The notes beneath the pieces were generated by a model that saw only the letters and a program-made list of their open reading frames with translations, ran no database searches and had not been told where the DNA came from. Positions 17,755-26,587 of a stretch of 64,000 nt of DNA are shown piece by piece. The stretch spans positions 1-64,000 of the forward strand of contig NZ_UETC01000002.1 of assembly GCF_900116765.1 (NCBI RefSeq), in the 5' to 3' direction. The translations under genes and the position numbers were made by a program. The DNA comes from Jannaschia seohaensis (GTDB lineage Bacteria; Pseudomonadota; Alphaproteobacteria; Rhodobacterales; Rhodobacteraceae). Numbering within the stretch: the stretch's first letter is position 1; every line of letters begins with the position of its first letter.

Positions 17755-18420
17755 TCAACTCCGTGCGCTGACGTAGTCTTCGGGAGGATGCAGGTACGCC
17801 GTCACGCCGTTATCGACCTTTGGATAGAGCGAGATCATATGGGCATTGACCAGCCGCACGCAGCCTGAACTCGCGCGGCCCCCGATGGAGCGCGGCTCCG
17901 GCGAGCCATGGATGCGCAGGTAGGTGTCGCGATCACCGACGAAGAGATACAAAGCCCGAGACCCAAGCGGATTATCGGGCCCAGGTTCCATTCCGTCTTC
18001 CACGTCTGCGTATAGGTCCGGATCGCGCTCGATCATGGAGCGCGTCGGTGTCCAGTGCGGCCACCGAACTTTGCGCCGGATCGTGTAAGTGCCCGGCTCG
18101 TACAGCCTGCCTCGTGCGATGGCCACGCCAAAGCGCATAGCCGTTCCGCCTTCCTCGATGTGGTAAAGGTACCGCGCGACCGCGTCGACATGGATGTCGC
18201 CCGGTCTCAAACCATCGTTTGCGATCACCTGGGTTGGCAGGAAGCGCGGATGAAGGCCCCAGGGGTTCGACGTGGCCGGATCGTAGTTCGCAGGCGTGAC
18301 CTGCGCATCCCAGTCCGCTTTCTGTGCCTCGCTCGGCCAGGTGCTGGCAACCAGCGGACCGGTGATGGGCGGCGAGAACAAAGCGGCCGTCGAAACGATG
18401 AAATGGCGGCGGGTCAGCAT
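17755..18420 (-). CDS. L,D-transpeptidase (YkuD domain), Tat-exported
   Basis: 221 residues. Signal MLTRRHFIVSTAALFSPPIT has a twin-arginine start. The YkuD catalytic block is H171 (RIHGSPEPRSIGG) and C187 in SSGCVRL, with the Arg just after it. Such enzymes make 3-3 peptidoglycan cross-links or attach proteins to the wall. It is the last gene of the minus-strand operon headed by the cytochrome at 23505, following dsbA by 37 bases. The catalytic Cys depends on a reduced thiol, which may explain why it travels with a thiol oxidoreductase and why copper, which inhibits these enzymes, matters. Confidence 0.88.
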   Translation of the reverse strand: MLTRRHFIVSTAALFSPPITGPLVASTWPSEAQKADWDAQVTPANYDPATSNPWGLHPRFLPTQVIANDGLRPGDIHVDAVARYLYHIEEGGTAMRFGVAIARGRLYEPGTYTIRRKVRWPHWTPTRSMIERDPDLYADVEDGMEPGPDNPLGSRALYLFVGDRDTYLRIHGSPEPRSIGGRASSGCVRLVNAHMISLYPKVDNGVTAYLHPPEDYVSARS

Positions 18421-18457
18421 CGCGCGTAACTCCGGTCAGTCGATCGCAGGCGCGCGG

Positions 18458-19186
18458 TCATTCGGACCCATCACGCACCTGCGCGACCAAGGCCTGCAAC
18501 TGCTCCTGTTCGACGAGACCCGGAACGAGCGCCTCGCCGATCACGAAGGACGGAGTGCCGTTGAACCCCAGAGCCTGGCTAAGGCGCATGGAGGTTGCGA
18601 TATGCTCTTCGATCTCGGGCGCCGCCATGTCCCGACGGAGCTGCACGAGATCGAGCCCGACTTCTTCGGCCACCCGCATGACGGCTGCTTCTTCCGCCCG
18701 GCCGTTCATCCCCATCAGAGCCCAGTGGAATTCCTCGTAAAGGTCCTGTTCGCGTGCGGCGAGTGCCGCCCGCGCGGCAAAAACAGATCCCTCGCCCAAA
18801 ATGGGCCACTCACGATAGACAAGTCGAACGTTTGGATCGGAGGCCAACAAGGCCTCGATCTCTGGTTTTACGCGCCTGCAGTAGGGGCAGTTGTAGTCGA
18901 AGAACTCGACGATGGTGACGTCGCCATCCGGATTTCCGAGTACGGGCGCGTTCGGATCGCGCTCGAGAAGATCGCGCTCGTCCTCCAGAACCTGCGATTG
19001 TGCCTGGGCCTGTGCGTCGGCCTCCTGACGTTGCAGGATGGCGACGGCTTCCATCACAATTTGCGGGTTCTCGCGTATGGTCTCAAGGACCAGCTCGCGT
19101 ACCCTATCCTCCGACAGGTCGTCCGCGATCGCGGCGATTGGCAGAAAAACAGCCAATGCCGTGGCGGAGAGAATGGATTTCTTCAT
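18458..19186 (-). CDS. DsbA-family periplasmic thiol:disulfide oxidoreductase
   Basis: 242 residues: signal peptide (MKKSILSATALAVFLPIAAI), a helical N-terminal extension (residues 24-75, a DsbA-associated oligomerisation-like segment), then the thioredoxin fold with C100-P-Y-C103 in VEFFDYNCPYC. The cis-Pro loop is NGTPSFVIG. The layout matches ScsC/BcfH-type or DsbG-like proteins often linked to copper stress. ATG 19186 begins the signal peptide. It follows the cytochrome gene by four bases in the multicopper-oxidase operon. A second DsbA-like gene lies at 23.7 kb beside scsB. Confidence 0.9.
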   Translation of the reverse strand: MKKSILSATALAVFLPIAAIADDLSEDRVRELVLETIRENPQIVMEAVAILQRQEADAQAQAQSQVLEDERDLLERDPNAPVLGNPDGDVTIVEFFDYNCPYCRRVKPEIEALLASDPNVRLVYREWPILGEGSVFAARAALAAREQDLYEEFHWALMGMNGRAEEAAVMRVAEEVGLDLVQLRRDMAAPEIEEHIATSMRLSQALGFNGTPSFVIGEALVPGLVEQEQLQALVAQVRDGSE

Positions 19187-19190
19187 TGGG

Positions 19191-19679
19191 TCAACTCCCT
19201 TCGTTGGCGAGGCTCGCCTCTGTACGGGCGGCCTGCGCGGCACGCGCGCGCTCCGGCCAAGTCGATCGGATGTAGGCGAGAATGGTCCAGATTTCCTGAT
19301 CGCTTAGCTGCCCGGTGAAGCCGGGCATGCCACTGTCGAACTCGATGCCCTGCAAGGCCAGCGTCTCACGGCCGCCAAGCTTCGTGTATTGAAACAGGAC
19401 GCTGTCGGGGTGGTGCCATGTATGCCCGGTCTCGTCATGAGGGGGCGCCGGCAACCGGCCGTCAGACCCCGGGCTTTGCCAGTCAGGCTGCCCTTCCAGG
19501 TTTACGCCATGACAGGACGCGCAGTACTCGCCGTAGAGCACCTCACCTTGTGCCAGGTCGAGACCTTCTGGAATGACCATTGCAGCTTTCGACTCCGAGC
19601 CTCCGCCCGTCCACCAGAAAGCAACCAGCGCAACGGAGACGATGGCGCCAGAAGCTACCGCGACCACACTCCTCCGCAT
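19191..19679 (-). CDS. Membrane-anchored cytochrome c (class I)
   Basis: 162 residues with an uncleaved or signal-anchor N terminus (VVAVASGAIVSVALVAFWW). One heme site is C53-A-S-C56-H57; the axial Met is probably in DSGMPGFTGQLSDQEIW, followed by the usual C-terminal helix (TILAYIRSTWP). Periplasmic electron carrier. Its ATG overlaps the stop of the multicopper oxidase (ATGA), so the two are co-translated, which suggests a direct redox partnership. Confidence 0.9.
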   Translation of the reverse strand: MRRSVVAVASGAIVSVALVAFWWTGGGSESKAAMVIPEGLDLAQGEVLYGEYCASCHGVNLEGQPDWQSPGSDGRLPAPPHDETGHTWHHPDSVLFQYTKLGGRETLALQGIEFDSGMPGFTGQLSDQEIWTILAYIRSTWPERARAAQAARTEASLANEGS

Positions 19680-21073
19680 CAAGTCACCCTGACCCAAGTC
19701 ATCATCCCTGAGGCGGCATGGGAAAGCATGTGGCAGTGAAACAGCCAGTCGCCGGGGTTGTGCGCCGAGAACGCGATCTCGCGCGTCTCGCCCCCGAATG
19801 TCAGAATGGTATCCCGGAGCGGTCCCAGGGTGCCGTCTGCCGCGATCTCGCGGAAGTGCATACCGTGGAGGTGCATGGCATGCGGGAAGGAGGTGTCATT
19901 GACAATTTCAAGACGGACCGGCTCATCACGTGCTAGATTGGCCAGTGGGTCATCTGTCATGCCGATGACGTCATTGAAGGCCCAGAACTGGTTGGCATCG
20001 ACCAGTTGGCGAAAGGTTCTCCGCTCTCCGTTGAATTGGGCCGACTGCAAGCGGCCCATCGCGCCTCCACCCATGTTAAGGCGCACACGCCGGGCTTGTG
20101 AGAGATCCGGAAGAGCCATGTTGGCGTTTGGCGGCAAGGCCTGCGGAGCATCCCTGCGCGCGCCGGACGATGCCCCGATCACCGGGAAGGCCGACTGAAC
20201 GAACCCCTCGCCATTGTCGACACGAACCAGATAGACCGTCTCACCTTGCTCCGCCACGACGTCCACAAGGAGGTCGGCCCGCTGCCCCGGCCCGAGCAAA
20301 ACCGTCTCGAACACGGGCTGCGGCGCTTCCAGCGGCATGCCGTCGAGCGCCATCACCCAGCCCTCGAGGCCGGCCAGTGCCAGTTCGAAGATCCGGGCAT
20401 TTGCCGCGTTCACGAGGCGAAGCCGCAGCCGCTCATGTCGGCGCACATCAAGGCTGTGCCCGTACTGCCCGTTCGTCGCGATGAAGTTCCCGACCCGGCC
20501 CGCGTGGCTGCGATCGTGGCGCGAGGTGAAGTCGGGATCGATCTGCGCAGTGTCAGGGTTCAGGAGCCAGTCATCGAGGATCAGGACCTCGTCGCGATCC
20601 ACGTCGCGCCCCTCCGGTTCTTCGACCACGAGAGCGCCGTAGAGACCACGCGCGACCTGTTCCATGGAGCGGTTGTGGGCGTGGTACCAGTAGGTGCCGG
20701 CATCGGGCGCGACGAAATCGATGTCGAAGGACGCGCCGGGGGCGACGGCCTCCTGCGTCAGGCCCGCGACACCGTCCATCGCGTTGTCGATCCGGACGCC
20801 GTGCCAGTGGATCGACGTGGCCTGAGGCAGTTCATTGACCAGCCGGCGCGTGACGCGACCGCCCTGCCGAACCCGGATCACCGGTCCCGGCATGGAGCCG
20901 TCAAAGCCCCAGATGGCGGTCTGGGGATAGTCCGGCGGCGCCAGTTGCAGGCTGGCTTCGCGGGTCGTCAGCGGCACGGCCGAGTTGCTCTGCGCGAACA
21001 GATTGGACGGTGCGGTCGAGGCGAGCCCCGCGGCCGCCCCGATCTTCAGGATATCGCGTCTTGAGTAGATCAT
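19679..21073 (-). CDS. Multicopper oxidase, CueO/CopA-like, Tat-exported
   Basis: 464 residues. The signal MIYSRRDILKIGAAAGLAST contains the twin-arginine motif used for folded copper proteins. The four copper-ligand blocks are present: H89-W-H91-G, Y-H131-A-H133, HAMHLHGMHF, and HCHMLSHAASGMM near residues 446-458, supplying the T1 Cys and the trinuclear centre. Such enzymes oxidise toxic Cu(I) to Cu(II) with O2. There is no long Met-rich insert as in CueO, but Met-rich partners are encoded nearby. ATG 21073 starts the Tat signal; the frame's upstream extension overlaps the previous gene and is not coding. Confidence 0.93.
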   Translation of the reverse strand: MIYSRRDILKIGAAAGLASTAPSNLFAQSNSAVPLTTREASLQLAPPDYPQTAIWGFDGSMPGPVIRVRQGGRVTRRLVNELPQATSIHWHGVRIDNAMDGVAGLTQEAVAPGASFDIDFVAPDAGTYWYHAHNRSMEQVARGLYGALVVEEPEGRDVDRDEVLILDDWLLNPDTAQIDPDFTSRHDRSHAGRVGNFIATNGQYGHSLDVRRHERLRLRLVNAANARIFELALAGLEGWVMALDGMPLEAPQPVFETVLLGPGQRADLLVDVVAEQGETVYLVRVDNGEGFVQSAFPVIGASSGARRDAPQALPPNANMALPDLSQARRVRLNMGGGAMGRLQSAQFNGERRTFRQLVDANQFWAFNDVIGMTDDPLANLARDEPVRLEIVNDTSFPHAMHLHGMHFREIAADGTLGPLRDTILTFGGETREIAFSAHNPGDWLFHCHMLSHAASGMMTWVRVT

Positions 21074-21117
21074 GTCATCTTCCTCGGGGGCGCACGCCAG
21101 GATCGGATCGCGCCTTC

Positions 21118-22056
21118 TCAGTCGGCCTCGCCTTCCGTCGCATGCACACCTGCCATCTCGATCCCTGCGACATCGCTGTCGAGCAGGTATGTCGCCATTG
21201 CCTCGAGGTCCGCGGGTGTCAGAAAGCTCGTCCCGTACATGACGACCTCTCCCATCGAGCCTCCGAAAGCGTCGCCGGAGGGCGTGATGCCCGTTCTGAG
21301 AGCGTAGGCGAGGTTGGAGACGGTCCAGCCGCCCGCAATCAGGTCGGGGGGCCTGATCGACGGAGCATCGTTGCCGCCGGGAAGCGCATCGTTGCCGGCG
21401 AACGCGGCGTCGACCACGCGCGCACCCGCAAGGTTCCGCTCCGTATGGCAGGCACCGCAATGTGTCGCGCCCCGAACCAGTTCCCGCCCGCGGTTCCACA
21501 TCTCACTCTGCCCATCGACCGGCTCCGTCGCCGGATCATCGAGATAGGTCGCCCGCCAGAGCTTCAGACCCCAGCGCTGATCGAAAGGGAACACCACGTC
21601 ATGCGAGGGCGCATTTTCGGCCACCGGAGGAACCGTCTGGAATGCGGCCCACAGGTCGGCAATGTCCTGGTCGGAAAAGTCGGCGTAAAACGGATAGGTG
21701 AATGTCGGATAGTAGGGCGCGCCATCCGGCCCGATGCCTTGCCGCACCGCGCGGGCGAAGTCCTCGACAGTCCACGCTCCGATGCCAAAGTCGGGGTCAG
21801 TGGTGATGTTCGGCGGATAGAACGTGCCGAAGTCGGTGGGAAGAGGCGCGCCGCCGGCAAGCGGCGCGCCTCCGTCCTCGAAGTTGGTGTGACAGGCAAT
21901 ACAGCCGCTTGCGCGGGCCAGATAGGCCCCACGCTCGACATCTCCGACCAGCTCGATCGGTTCCGGCTCCACCCCAACCGGCCATGCGGCCAGCGCAGCG
22001 ACGGAGGCCACACCAAGCACCGCGGTCGCTGTGCCGAATTTCAGGACCGGTCGCAT
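21118..22056 (-). CDS. Diheme cytochrome c
   Basis: 312 residues with a signal peptide (..GVASVAALAAWP) and two c-type heme sites, C52-I-A-C55-H56 and C200-G-A-C203-H204, each in its own class I-like domain (GCIACHTNFEDGGAPLAGG; ATHCGACHTERNLAGAR). The arrangement resembles the cytochrome subunits of periplasmic dehydrogenases and thiosulfate/diheme cytochromes. The ATG at 22056 has GAGGA ten bases upstream; a GTG at 22062 overlapping the previous stop is possible. It lies just before the multicopper oxidase, implying electrons pass between them or on to an oxidase. Confidence 0.88.
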   Translation of the reverse strand: MRPVLKFGTATAVLGVASVAALAAWPVGVEPEPIELVGDVERGAYLARASGCIACHTNFEDGGAPLAGGAPLPTDFGTFYPPNITTDPDFGIGAWTVEDFARAVRQGIGPDGAPYYPTFTYPFYADFSDQDIADLWAAFQTVPPVAENAPSHDVVFPFDQRWGLKLWRATYLDDPATEPVDGQSEMWNRGRELVRGATHCGACHTERNLAGARVVDAAFAGNDALPGGNDAPSIRPPDLIAGGWTVSNLAYALRTGITPSGDAFGGSMGEVVMYGTSFLTPADLEAMATYLLDSDVAGIEMAGVHATEGEAD

Positions 22057-22058
22057 CG

Positions 22059-22658
22059 TCACTCGTCCTCGGCGCGAAACCGGGTGTGGCAGGCCGAACA
22101 GACCTGGCTCGCCATCGCGAAGGCCGCATCGGCGGGCATGGCGCCGATATCAGCGGCCGTCATGCCACTCATCATGCCGCCGCCCATCATGCCGCTGCCA
22201 CTGCCCATCATGGCGCTGCCGTTTCCACCCATCATGCTGCCGCCGCCCATCATGGTGCCGGTAGACATCCCACCTTGCTCATGAGCGAGGCCGTTGTCTG
22301 CGGCCATGGCGAGACCGCGTGCGGCCACCTGCATCTGCTCAGCGAGGGCGGCGAACCTGTCCCACTCCTCCCAGATCAGATCGCGGGCCTCGGAGGGATC
22401 GCCGTTGCTGCCTTCGGGGAACAGGTCCGTCATTGCGCTGCCGGAATGCGCCTCGATGGTTTCCGCCGCACGCCTCAAGGCGTCTGCATCGTATTCGCGT
22501 TCGCCGCGCATCATGGGGGCGACGGCCTGCACCGCATCGCCCATAGCCTTCATGCCTTCCATGCGCTCCAGGACAACGCCGGTGGCGCCCGTGTGCGCCA
22601 GCGCCGCCGCACCGGCGATGACACTGGCAAGAGCAATGCTCGTCAGTCTGATTTTCAT
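22059..22658 (-). CDS. Cytochrome c' family protein with a methionine-rich insert
   Basis: 199 residues. Signal peptide (MKIRLTSIALASVIAGAAALA), then the four-helix pattern of class II cytochromes (ERMEGMKAMGDAVQAVAPMM; DLIWEEWDRFAALAEQM) and the C-terminal heme site C187-S-A-C190-H191. Between helix 3 and helix 4, residues 131-166 hold 12 methionines separated by Gly/Ser, a likely Cu(I)-binding loop not usual for this family. Cytochromes c' bind gases or carry electrons; here copper binding and heme are joined in one protein. Stop is three bases before the diheme gene start. Confidence 0.88.
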   Translation of the reverse strand: MKIRLTSIALASVIAGAAALAHTGATGVVLERMEGMKAMGDAVQAVAPMMRGEREYDADALRRAAETIEAHSGSAMTDLFPEGSNGDPSEARDLIWEEWDRFAALAEQMQVAARGLAMAADNGLAHEQGGMSTGTMMGGGSMMGGNGSAMMGSGSGMMGGGMMSGMTAADIGAMPADAAFAMASQVCSACHTRFRAEDE

Positions 22659-22699
22659 GGGGTTTCTCCTCGTCTTGGGGGTCGAAATTCTTGAAGAGC

Positions 22700-23050
22700 T
22701 CACGACCCATTTCGGGGAGGCGGTAGATCAAAAGGTATCGTCACGCTTTGGCCATCGCTTCTAGTCAAAGCAAAGCGATGGTCGAATTCCGCAAGTTGGA
22801 TTTCGAGCCAGGGATCATTCAGAAACACGGATACGGTCTGGCAATCGAGCCCCGGATGACAGTGCCGGTCCACCGCTGCATTTTCATCCTCGGCATAGGC
22901 CGGATGAGCGTCCGCATGGTCGTGCAAGTGTACTTGCTTGGACACTCCGCCCATAGCCTCAGCGGTATCGGGCAAAGACGAGAGGGCCATCGACAGCATG
23001 ATGCAGATGACGAGCGCAGCTTTGGCAAAGGTGCGATGCCCGGTTCGCAT
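22700..23050 (-). CDS. Small periplasmic His-rich protein, putative metal-binding
   Basis: 116 residues with a signal peptide (..KAALVICIMLSMALSSLPDT). The mature start is rich in His and acidic residues (VHLHDHADAHPAYAEDENAA then VDRHCHPGLDC), giving several likely Cu(II) or Zn(II) ligands plus two cysteines. The rest is short beta-like sequence (FLNDPWLEIQLAEFDHRFAL). No named family. ATG 23050 overlaps the stop of the upstream cytochrome gene, so it belongs to the operon. Confidence 0.7.
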   Translation of the reverse strand: MRTGHRTFAKAALVICIMLSMALSSLPDTAEAMGGVSKQVHLHDHADAHPAYAEDENAAVDRHCHPGLDCQTVSVFLNDPWLEIQLAEFDHRFALTRSDGQSVTIPFDLPPPRNGS

Positions 23051-23505
23051 CAATTGATTCCGTTTGCACGCTGCAGTTCACGGACATACGCCGTGATGGC
23101 CATGACATCAGCGCGCGTAACGCCTTCGACCGGCGGCATGTTCCCGAAGTTCCAGTGATGCGCCCTCACGCCGTTCTGGGCGGCCAGAAGAAACGCGGCA
23201 TCTGCGTGGTGGCTAGGTTCATAGATGCGGTGCACGAGCGGCGGCCCGATCCCCTGGCGTCCGGACGCGTTCTCGCCATGACACTGGACGCACAGACCCT
23301 CGAACCCGCGTCGCCCGATCTGCGCCTGTCCCGAGAGTGTGTCCGGCACCTGCACCTCGACCATGGGTGAGCCTTGTGCGACCGCCACTGCGTCCGAGGC
23401 GGCCGCTGGACTCTGGTCGTTGCCGCCCGGCGCGAACAGCCACCAGCCAGCTCCTACGATGACCGCGATGAATGCGATCGCGACCGTGACAGCCTTTGAA
23501 TTCAT
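23050..23505 (-). CDS. Membrane-anchored cytochrome c (class I), first gene of the operon
   Basis: 151 residues: N-terminal anchor (VTVAIAFIAVIVGAGWWLF), an Ala/Gln linker, then one heme domain with C72-V-Q-C75-H76 (GLCVQCHGENASGRQGIGPP) and a Met ligand probably in GNMPPVEGVTRADVMAI. It heads the eight-gene leftward operon (cytochrome, His-rich protein, cytochrome c', diheme cytochrome, multicopper oxidase, cytochrome, DsbA, L,D-transpeptidase), with gaps of 0-60 bases throughout. The divergent intergenic region to the right contains TGTATC repeats. Confidence 0.9.
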   Translation of the reverse strand: MNSKAVTVAIAFIAVIVGAGWWLFAPGGNDQSPAAASDAVAVAQGSPMVEVQVPDTLSGQAQIGRRGFEGLCVQCHGENASGRQGIGPPLVHRIYEPSHHADAAFLLAAQNGVRAHHWNFGNMPPVEGVTRADVMAITAYVRELQRANGIN

Positions 23506-23598
23506 TCCACTCTCACATCTTGTCGTGTGCTCGGTGTAACGCCCACGAATTTCTTACCCGCTTCGCACAATGCATCAACCTGACAAGGCAGTGATTTT

Positions 23599-23644
23599 TG
23601 TATCGGTATGTATCCTTGACCTACCGATGGTGATGGACTGCAAA
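23599..23644 (+). promoter_or_regulatory. Candidate response-regulator boxes and promoter for the dsbA-scsB operon
   Basis: TGTATC occurs at 23599-23604 and 23609-23614, a direct repeat with the 10-base period typical of OmpR-family binding. It stops one base before a -35 like TTGACC (23616-23621); a weak -10 may lie near 23639-23644. TGTATC also occurs at 29104-29109 beside the two-component genes. CueR control is less likely because the dyad of the two copA promoters is missing. Confidence 0.5.
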
Positions 23645-23671
23645 TGGCTTTAAAGGGTCGGGAACCGATTG

Positions 23672-24436
23672 ATGGCCGACAGGCGCACACTTCTCTTGAT
23701 GCTTGTTGCAGGCGGAACCGTGGTCGGCGGATTTCGCGTGCTGCCTGTCCTGTTCGAAGGTTTGCCCGAGTTTGAACCCCTCGATGACCCGCCGGGATTT
23801 CGACGGGTCGCTGGCGGATCCGTCTCTTCGAGCTTCAATCCGTTTGCGGGTCTGAGCGTCGGAGGATCAGAGGAGACACCGGCGCGCGTGCCCCCTGACA
23901 GCCTCCGCGCAGATCTGTGTTCGCATCTCTTCGGAACTGCGGCGAGATCCGAAGGCGTGGTCCCGATTGCGTCTTTCGCCGACTACTACTGCCCATATTG
24001 CAGGGTTCAGACCAAGCGGCTGTCAGAACTGGGATCCGAACTTGGCTCAGAGGTCGCCATCGAGTGGCATGAGCTGCCGCTTCTTGGCGAAACCTCGATC
24101 CTTGCAGCGCGCGCTGCGCTCGCCGCAAAGCGCCAAGACGCCTACGTAGTGTTCCACGAGAACCTTCTGACAAGCCCGTTCCGCGCGAACGCGGAATATC
24201 TATCCCTGCTGTCCGAGCGGATTGGCGTGGACCATGCTCAATTGATCGCAGACATGGAGAGCGAAAGCGTCTCCCGCGAACTTGAAATCAGTGCCGCGCT
24301 CTCGCGGCTGTTCGCTTTCGTGGGGACGCCCGCAATGGTGGTCGGTCGGACCGTGATCCAGGGAGAGGTGTCGGATCGAACCTTGCGCCGGATCATCAGC
24401 CTGGAGCGAGAGGAAGGCTGGTCCTCCGTATGCTGA
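23672..24436 (+). CDS. DsbA-like thiol:disulfide oxidoreductase
   Basis: 254 residues. Signal or anchor MADRRTLLLMLVAGGTVVGG, a linker of ~60 residues, then a thioredoxin fold with C107-P-Y-C110 (FADYYCPYC) and cis-Pro loop FVGTPAMVVG. An extra Cys occurs at 83 in RADLCSHLFG and at the extreme C terminus (SSVC). The ATG at 23672 is preceded by a TTG in frame. Its stop overlaps the next gene's start by seven bases; that neighbour encodes a broken ScsB, the membrane electron donor that would keep this protein reduced. Confidence 0.85.
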   Translation: MADRRTLLLMLVAGGTVVGGFRVLPVLFEGLPEFEPLDDPPGFRRVAGGSVSSSFNPFAGLSVGGSEETPARVPPDSLRADLCSHLFGTAARSEGVVPIASFADYYCPYCRVQTKRLSELGSELGSEVAIEWHELPLLGETSILAARAALAAKRQDAYVVFHENLLTSPFRANAEYLSLLSERIGVDHAQLIADMESESVSRELEISAALSRLFAFVGTPAMVVGRTVIQGEVSDRTLRRIISLEREEGWSSVC

Positions 24437-26566
24437 CTTGCTTCAGGGCAGATTGTCTCCGCATTTTGGCGGGCGCCATGCTCGCAGCTACCGTCCTTTC
24501 CGCTACCCCTTTCCAAGTCAGCGCCGCCAGTTCGGATCCCGTCACGACACCGGCAGTGTCCGCGCGGCTGCTGACCGTCGAGAACGGGATAGCGCCCGGG
24601 GCCGGCACGCTTTCGGCCGGACTGGCGCTGGATCTCGCCGAGGGCTGGAAGACCTACTGGCGCACGCCCGAAGAGGTTGGCTTTCCACCGGAGATCGACT
24701 GGTCGGGATCGCAGAACGTTGCGTCGATTGATTTTCAGTGGCCGGCGACGGAGCGCTTCACCGCATTTGGCATCGAGAACTTCGGCTATCACGACGAAGT
24801 TGTCTTTCCGATCCGCATAACGCTGGAGGAACCGGGCGCGCCGGTGCGGCTTTCTGCGGACGTGACACTGCTCACATGCTCGGACATCCGCGTACCACAG
24901 TAGTTCTCCTTGCCCCTCGATGTGCCGACCGGCATCGGCATCGACGAGGCGAGCGCCGCACGCATCATGGCGTTTGCCGATCGGGTTCCTGTCGATGCAT
25001 CGGCGGCGGGTATCACCGACATTTCCGCTTATGTCGATCCGGCTATGAGCGCGGTGGTGGTCTCGCTGCGGGGCGAAGCGCCCTTCACCGTTCCGGACAT
25101 CTTTGCCGAACTTGGGCCGTCTACCTCCCTGGGCCGTCCGGACATCCGGCTGGGCGACGATGGGTATCTCCTTTGGGCCCGCGTTCCGATCCTCTCTGCG
25201 CTGGACAGCCCTTTGCAGGACCTCTCGGTGACGGTAACTGACGCGGGCGGGTTCGCTGTGACCGCAGCCCCCAAATCGCTTTCGGACCCGCCTGAACCGC
25301 CCTTCGCTGTCGCGACCTCAGGCGTCGATTTTGCGGCGCTGGTCTGGATCGCTGCCACCGCGTTCCTTGGAGGACTCGTTCTCAACGCGATGCCTTGTGT
25401 CCTTCCAGTTCTGTCGATCAAGCTCGCTTCCGCCATGCGGCTGGGTGGCGACGACAGGATCGAGGTCCGACGGGGGTTCCTGGCTTCGGCTGCGGGCGTG
25501 ATGGCATTAATGTGGGGCCTTGCCGCCATTCTTTTTATGCTGCGGGAGATCGCCGTCACGGTGGGATGGGGCCTTCAATTCCAGAACCCGGTCTTCCTGT
25601 CCCTGATGGTGCTGGTCCTTGGGATCTTTGCGGCCAACCTCGTGGGCGCGTTCGAGATCGCGCTGCCGTCTCGCCTGCCGACGCGGCTGGCGAATGCCGG
25701 CTCCACGCCAGGTCTGTTCGGGGACTTCGCCGCGGGAGCGTTCGCGGCCGTCCTCGCGACCCCGTGTTCGGCCCCCTTCCTCCGAACGGCCGTCGCCTTC
25801 GCGCTGGCCGGTCGCGGCATCGACATCGCGGTCGTCTTCACGCTCCTCGGTCTCGGACTGGCGGCCCCGTAGCTGGCCATCGCCGCGCGGCCCGGATTGA
25901 TCCGGCGCCTCCCGAGACACGGGAGGTGGATGGGCGTGTTACGCGCGGTTCTCGGTCTCTTGCTCGGCGGAACCGCTTTGGCTGGTTTGGGTCATGATTG
26001 GCGTTTCAGGACCGATCGCGACCCTCGCGTCCGTTGCAGTGACCGCAGTCATTGTCGGGGTTCTCAGTATGCGCGGTGTGAGCGGTACGGCGCGCGGTGC
26101 AACCGCAGCCGCTCTCGCCGTCGTGATGCTGATCGTCTCCGGAACCCTGCCGGATCGCCTGTCGTCGCGAGGAACGATTGCATCCGAGACGGGCGGAATT
26201 GCCTGGCTCCCTTTTGAACGGGCCGAAATCGCCCGACGCATCTCCACAGGGGAAGTTGTCTTCGTCGACGTGACCGCGGACTGGTGCCTGACCTGCAAGG
26301 CGAACAAGGCGCTTGTGCTGGACCGAGACCCGGTCGTGACTGCGTTAGGCCGTCCTGGGGTCGCAGCGATGCAGGCCGACTGGACCCGCCCGGACGAGGC
26401 GATTTCCCGCTATCTCGAGGGCTTCGACCGCTTCGGTATCCCGTTCAACGTCGTCTATGGGCCGGGTGCGACGGAGGGTATCGTTCTGCCGGAACTGCTG
26501 ACAGCCGACGCAGTCATGGACGCCCTCCATCGGGCCAGAACCCGCGAGTTCAGCCGGACCGAGTGA
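24430..26566 (+). pseudogene. scsB: ScsB/DsbD-type thiol:disulfide interchange protein, interrupted
   Basis: Read through, the product would have an N-terminal periplasmic domain (..GLALDLAEGWKTYWRTPEEV..), a membrane domain with LNAMPCVLPVLSIK and LATPCSAPFLRTA, and a C-terminal thioredoxin domain with DWCLTCKANK. Breaks: TAG at 24901-24903 after VPQ, TAG at 25870-25872 after GLGLAAP, and a frameshift near 25972 (GGTAL joins WLVWVMIGVSGP one frame over). The N-terminal domain also reads C-S-D-I-R where a second Cys is expected. Four independent lesions argue for a true pseudogene. It would have carried electrons from cytosolic thioredoxin to periplasmic DsbA-like proteins. Confidence 0.8.
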
Positions 26567-26587
26567 CCGGCCCGACGAGGTGACGCT

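Noticed and set aside
23616-23644. A third CueR promoter before the dsbA-scsB genes
   Set aside because: TTGACC is present, but the CCAAnCGTTGG dyad in the spacer is not. The TGTATC repeats directly upstream fit a response regulator better.
7493-25872. Amber codons in istA (7493, 7766) and scsB (24901, 25870) as a sign of TAG recoding
   Set aside because: Other broken genes carry TGA or TAA and frameshifts, intact genes here use normal stops, and no suppressor tRNA or pyrrolysine gene was seen. Ordinary decay explains it better.
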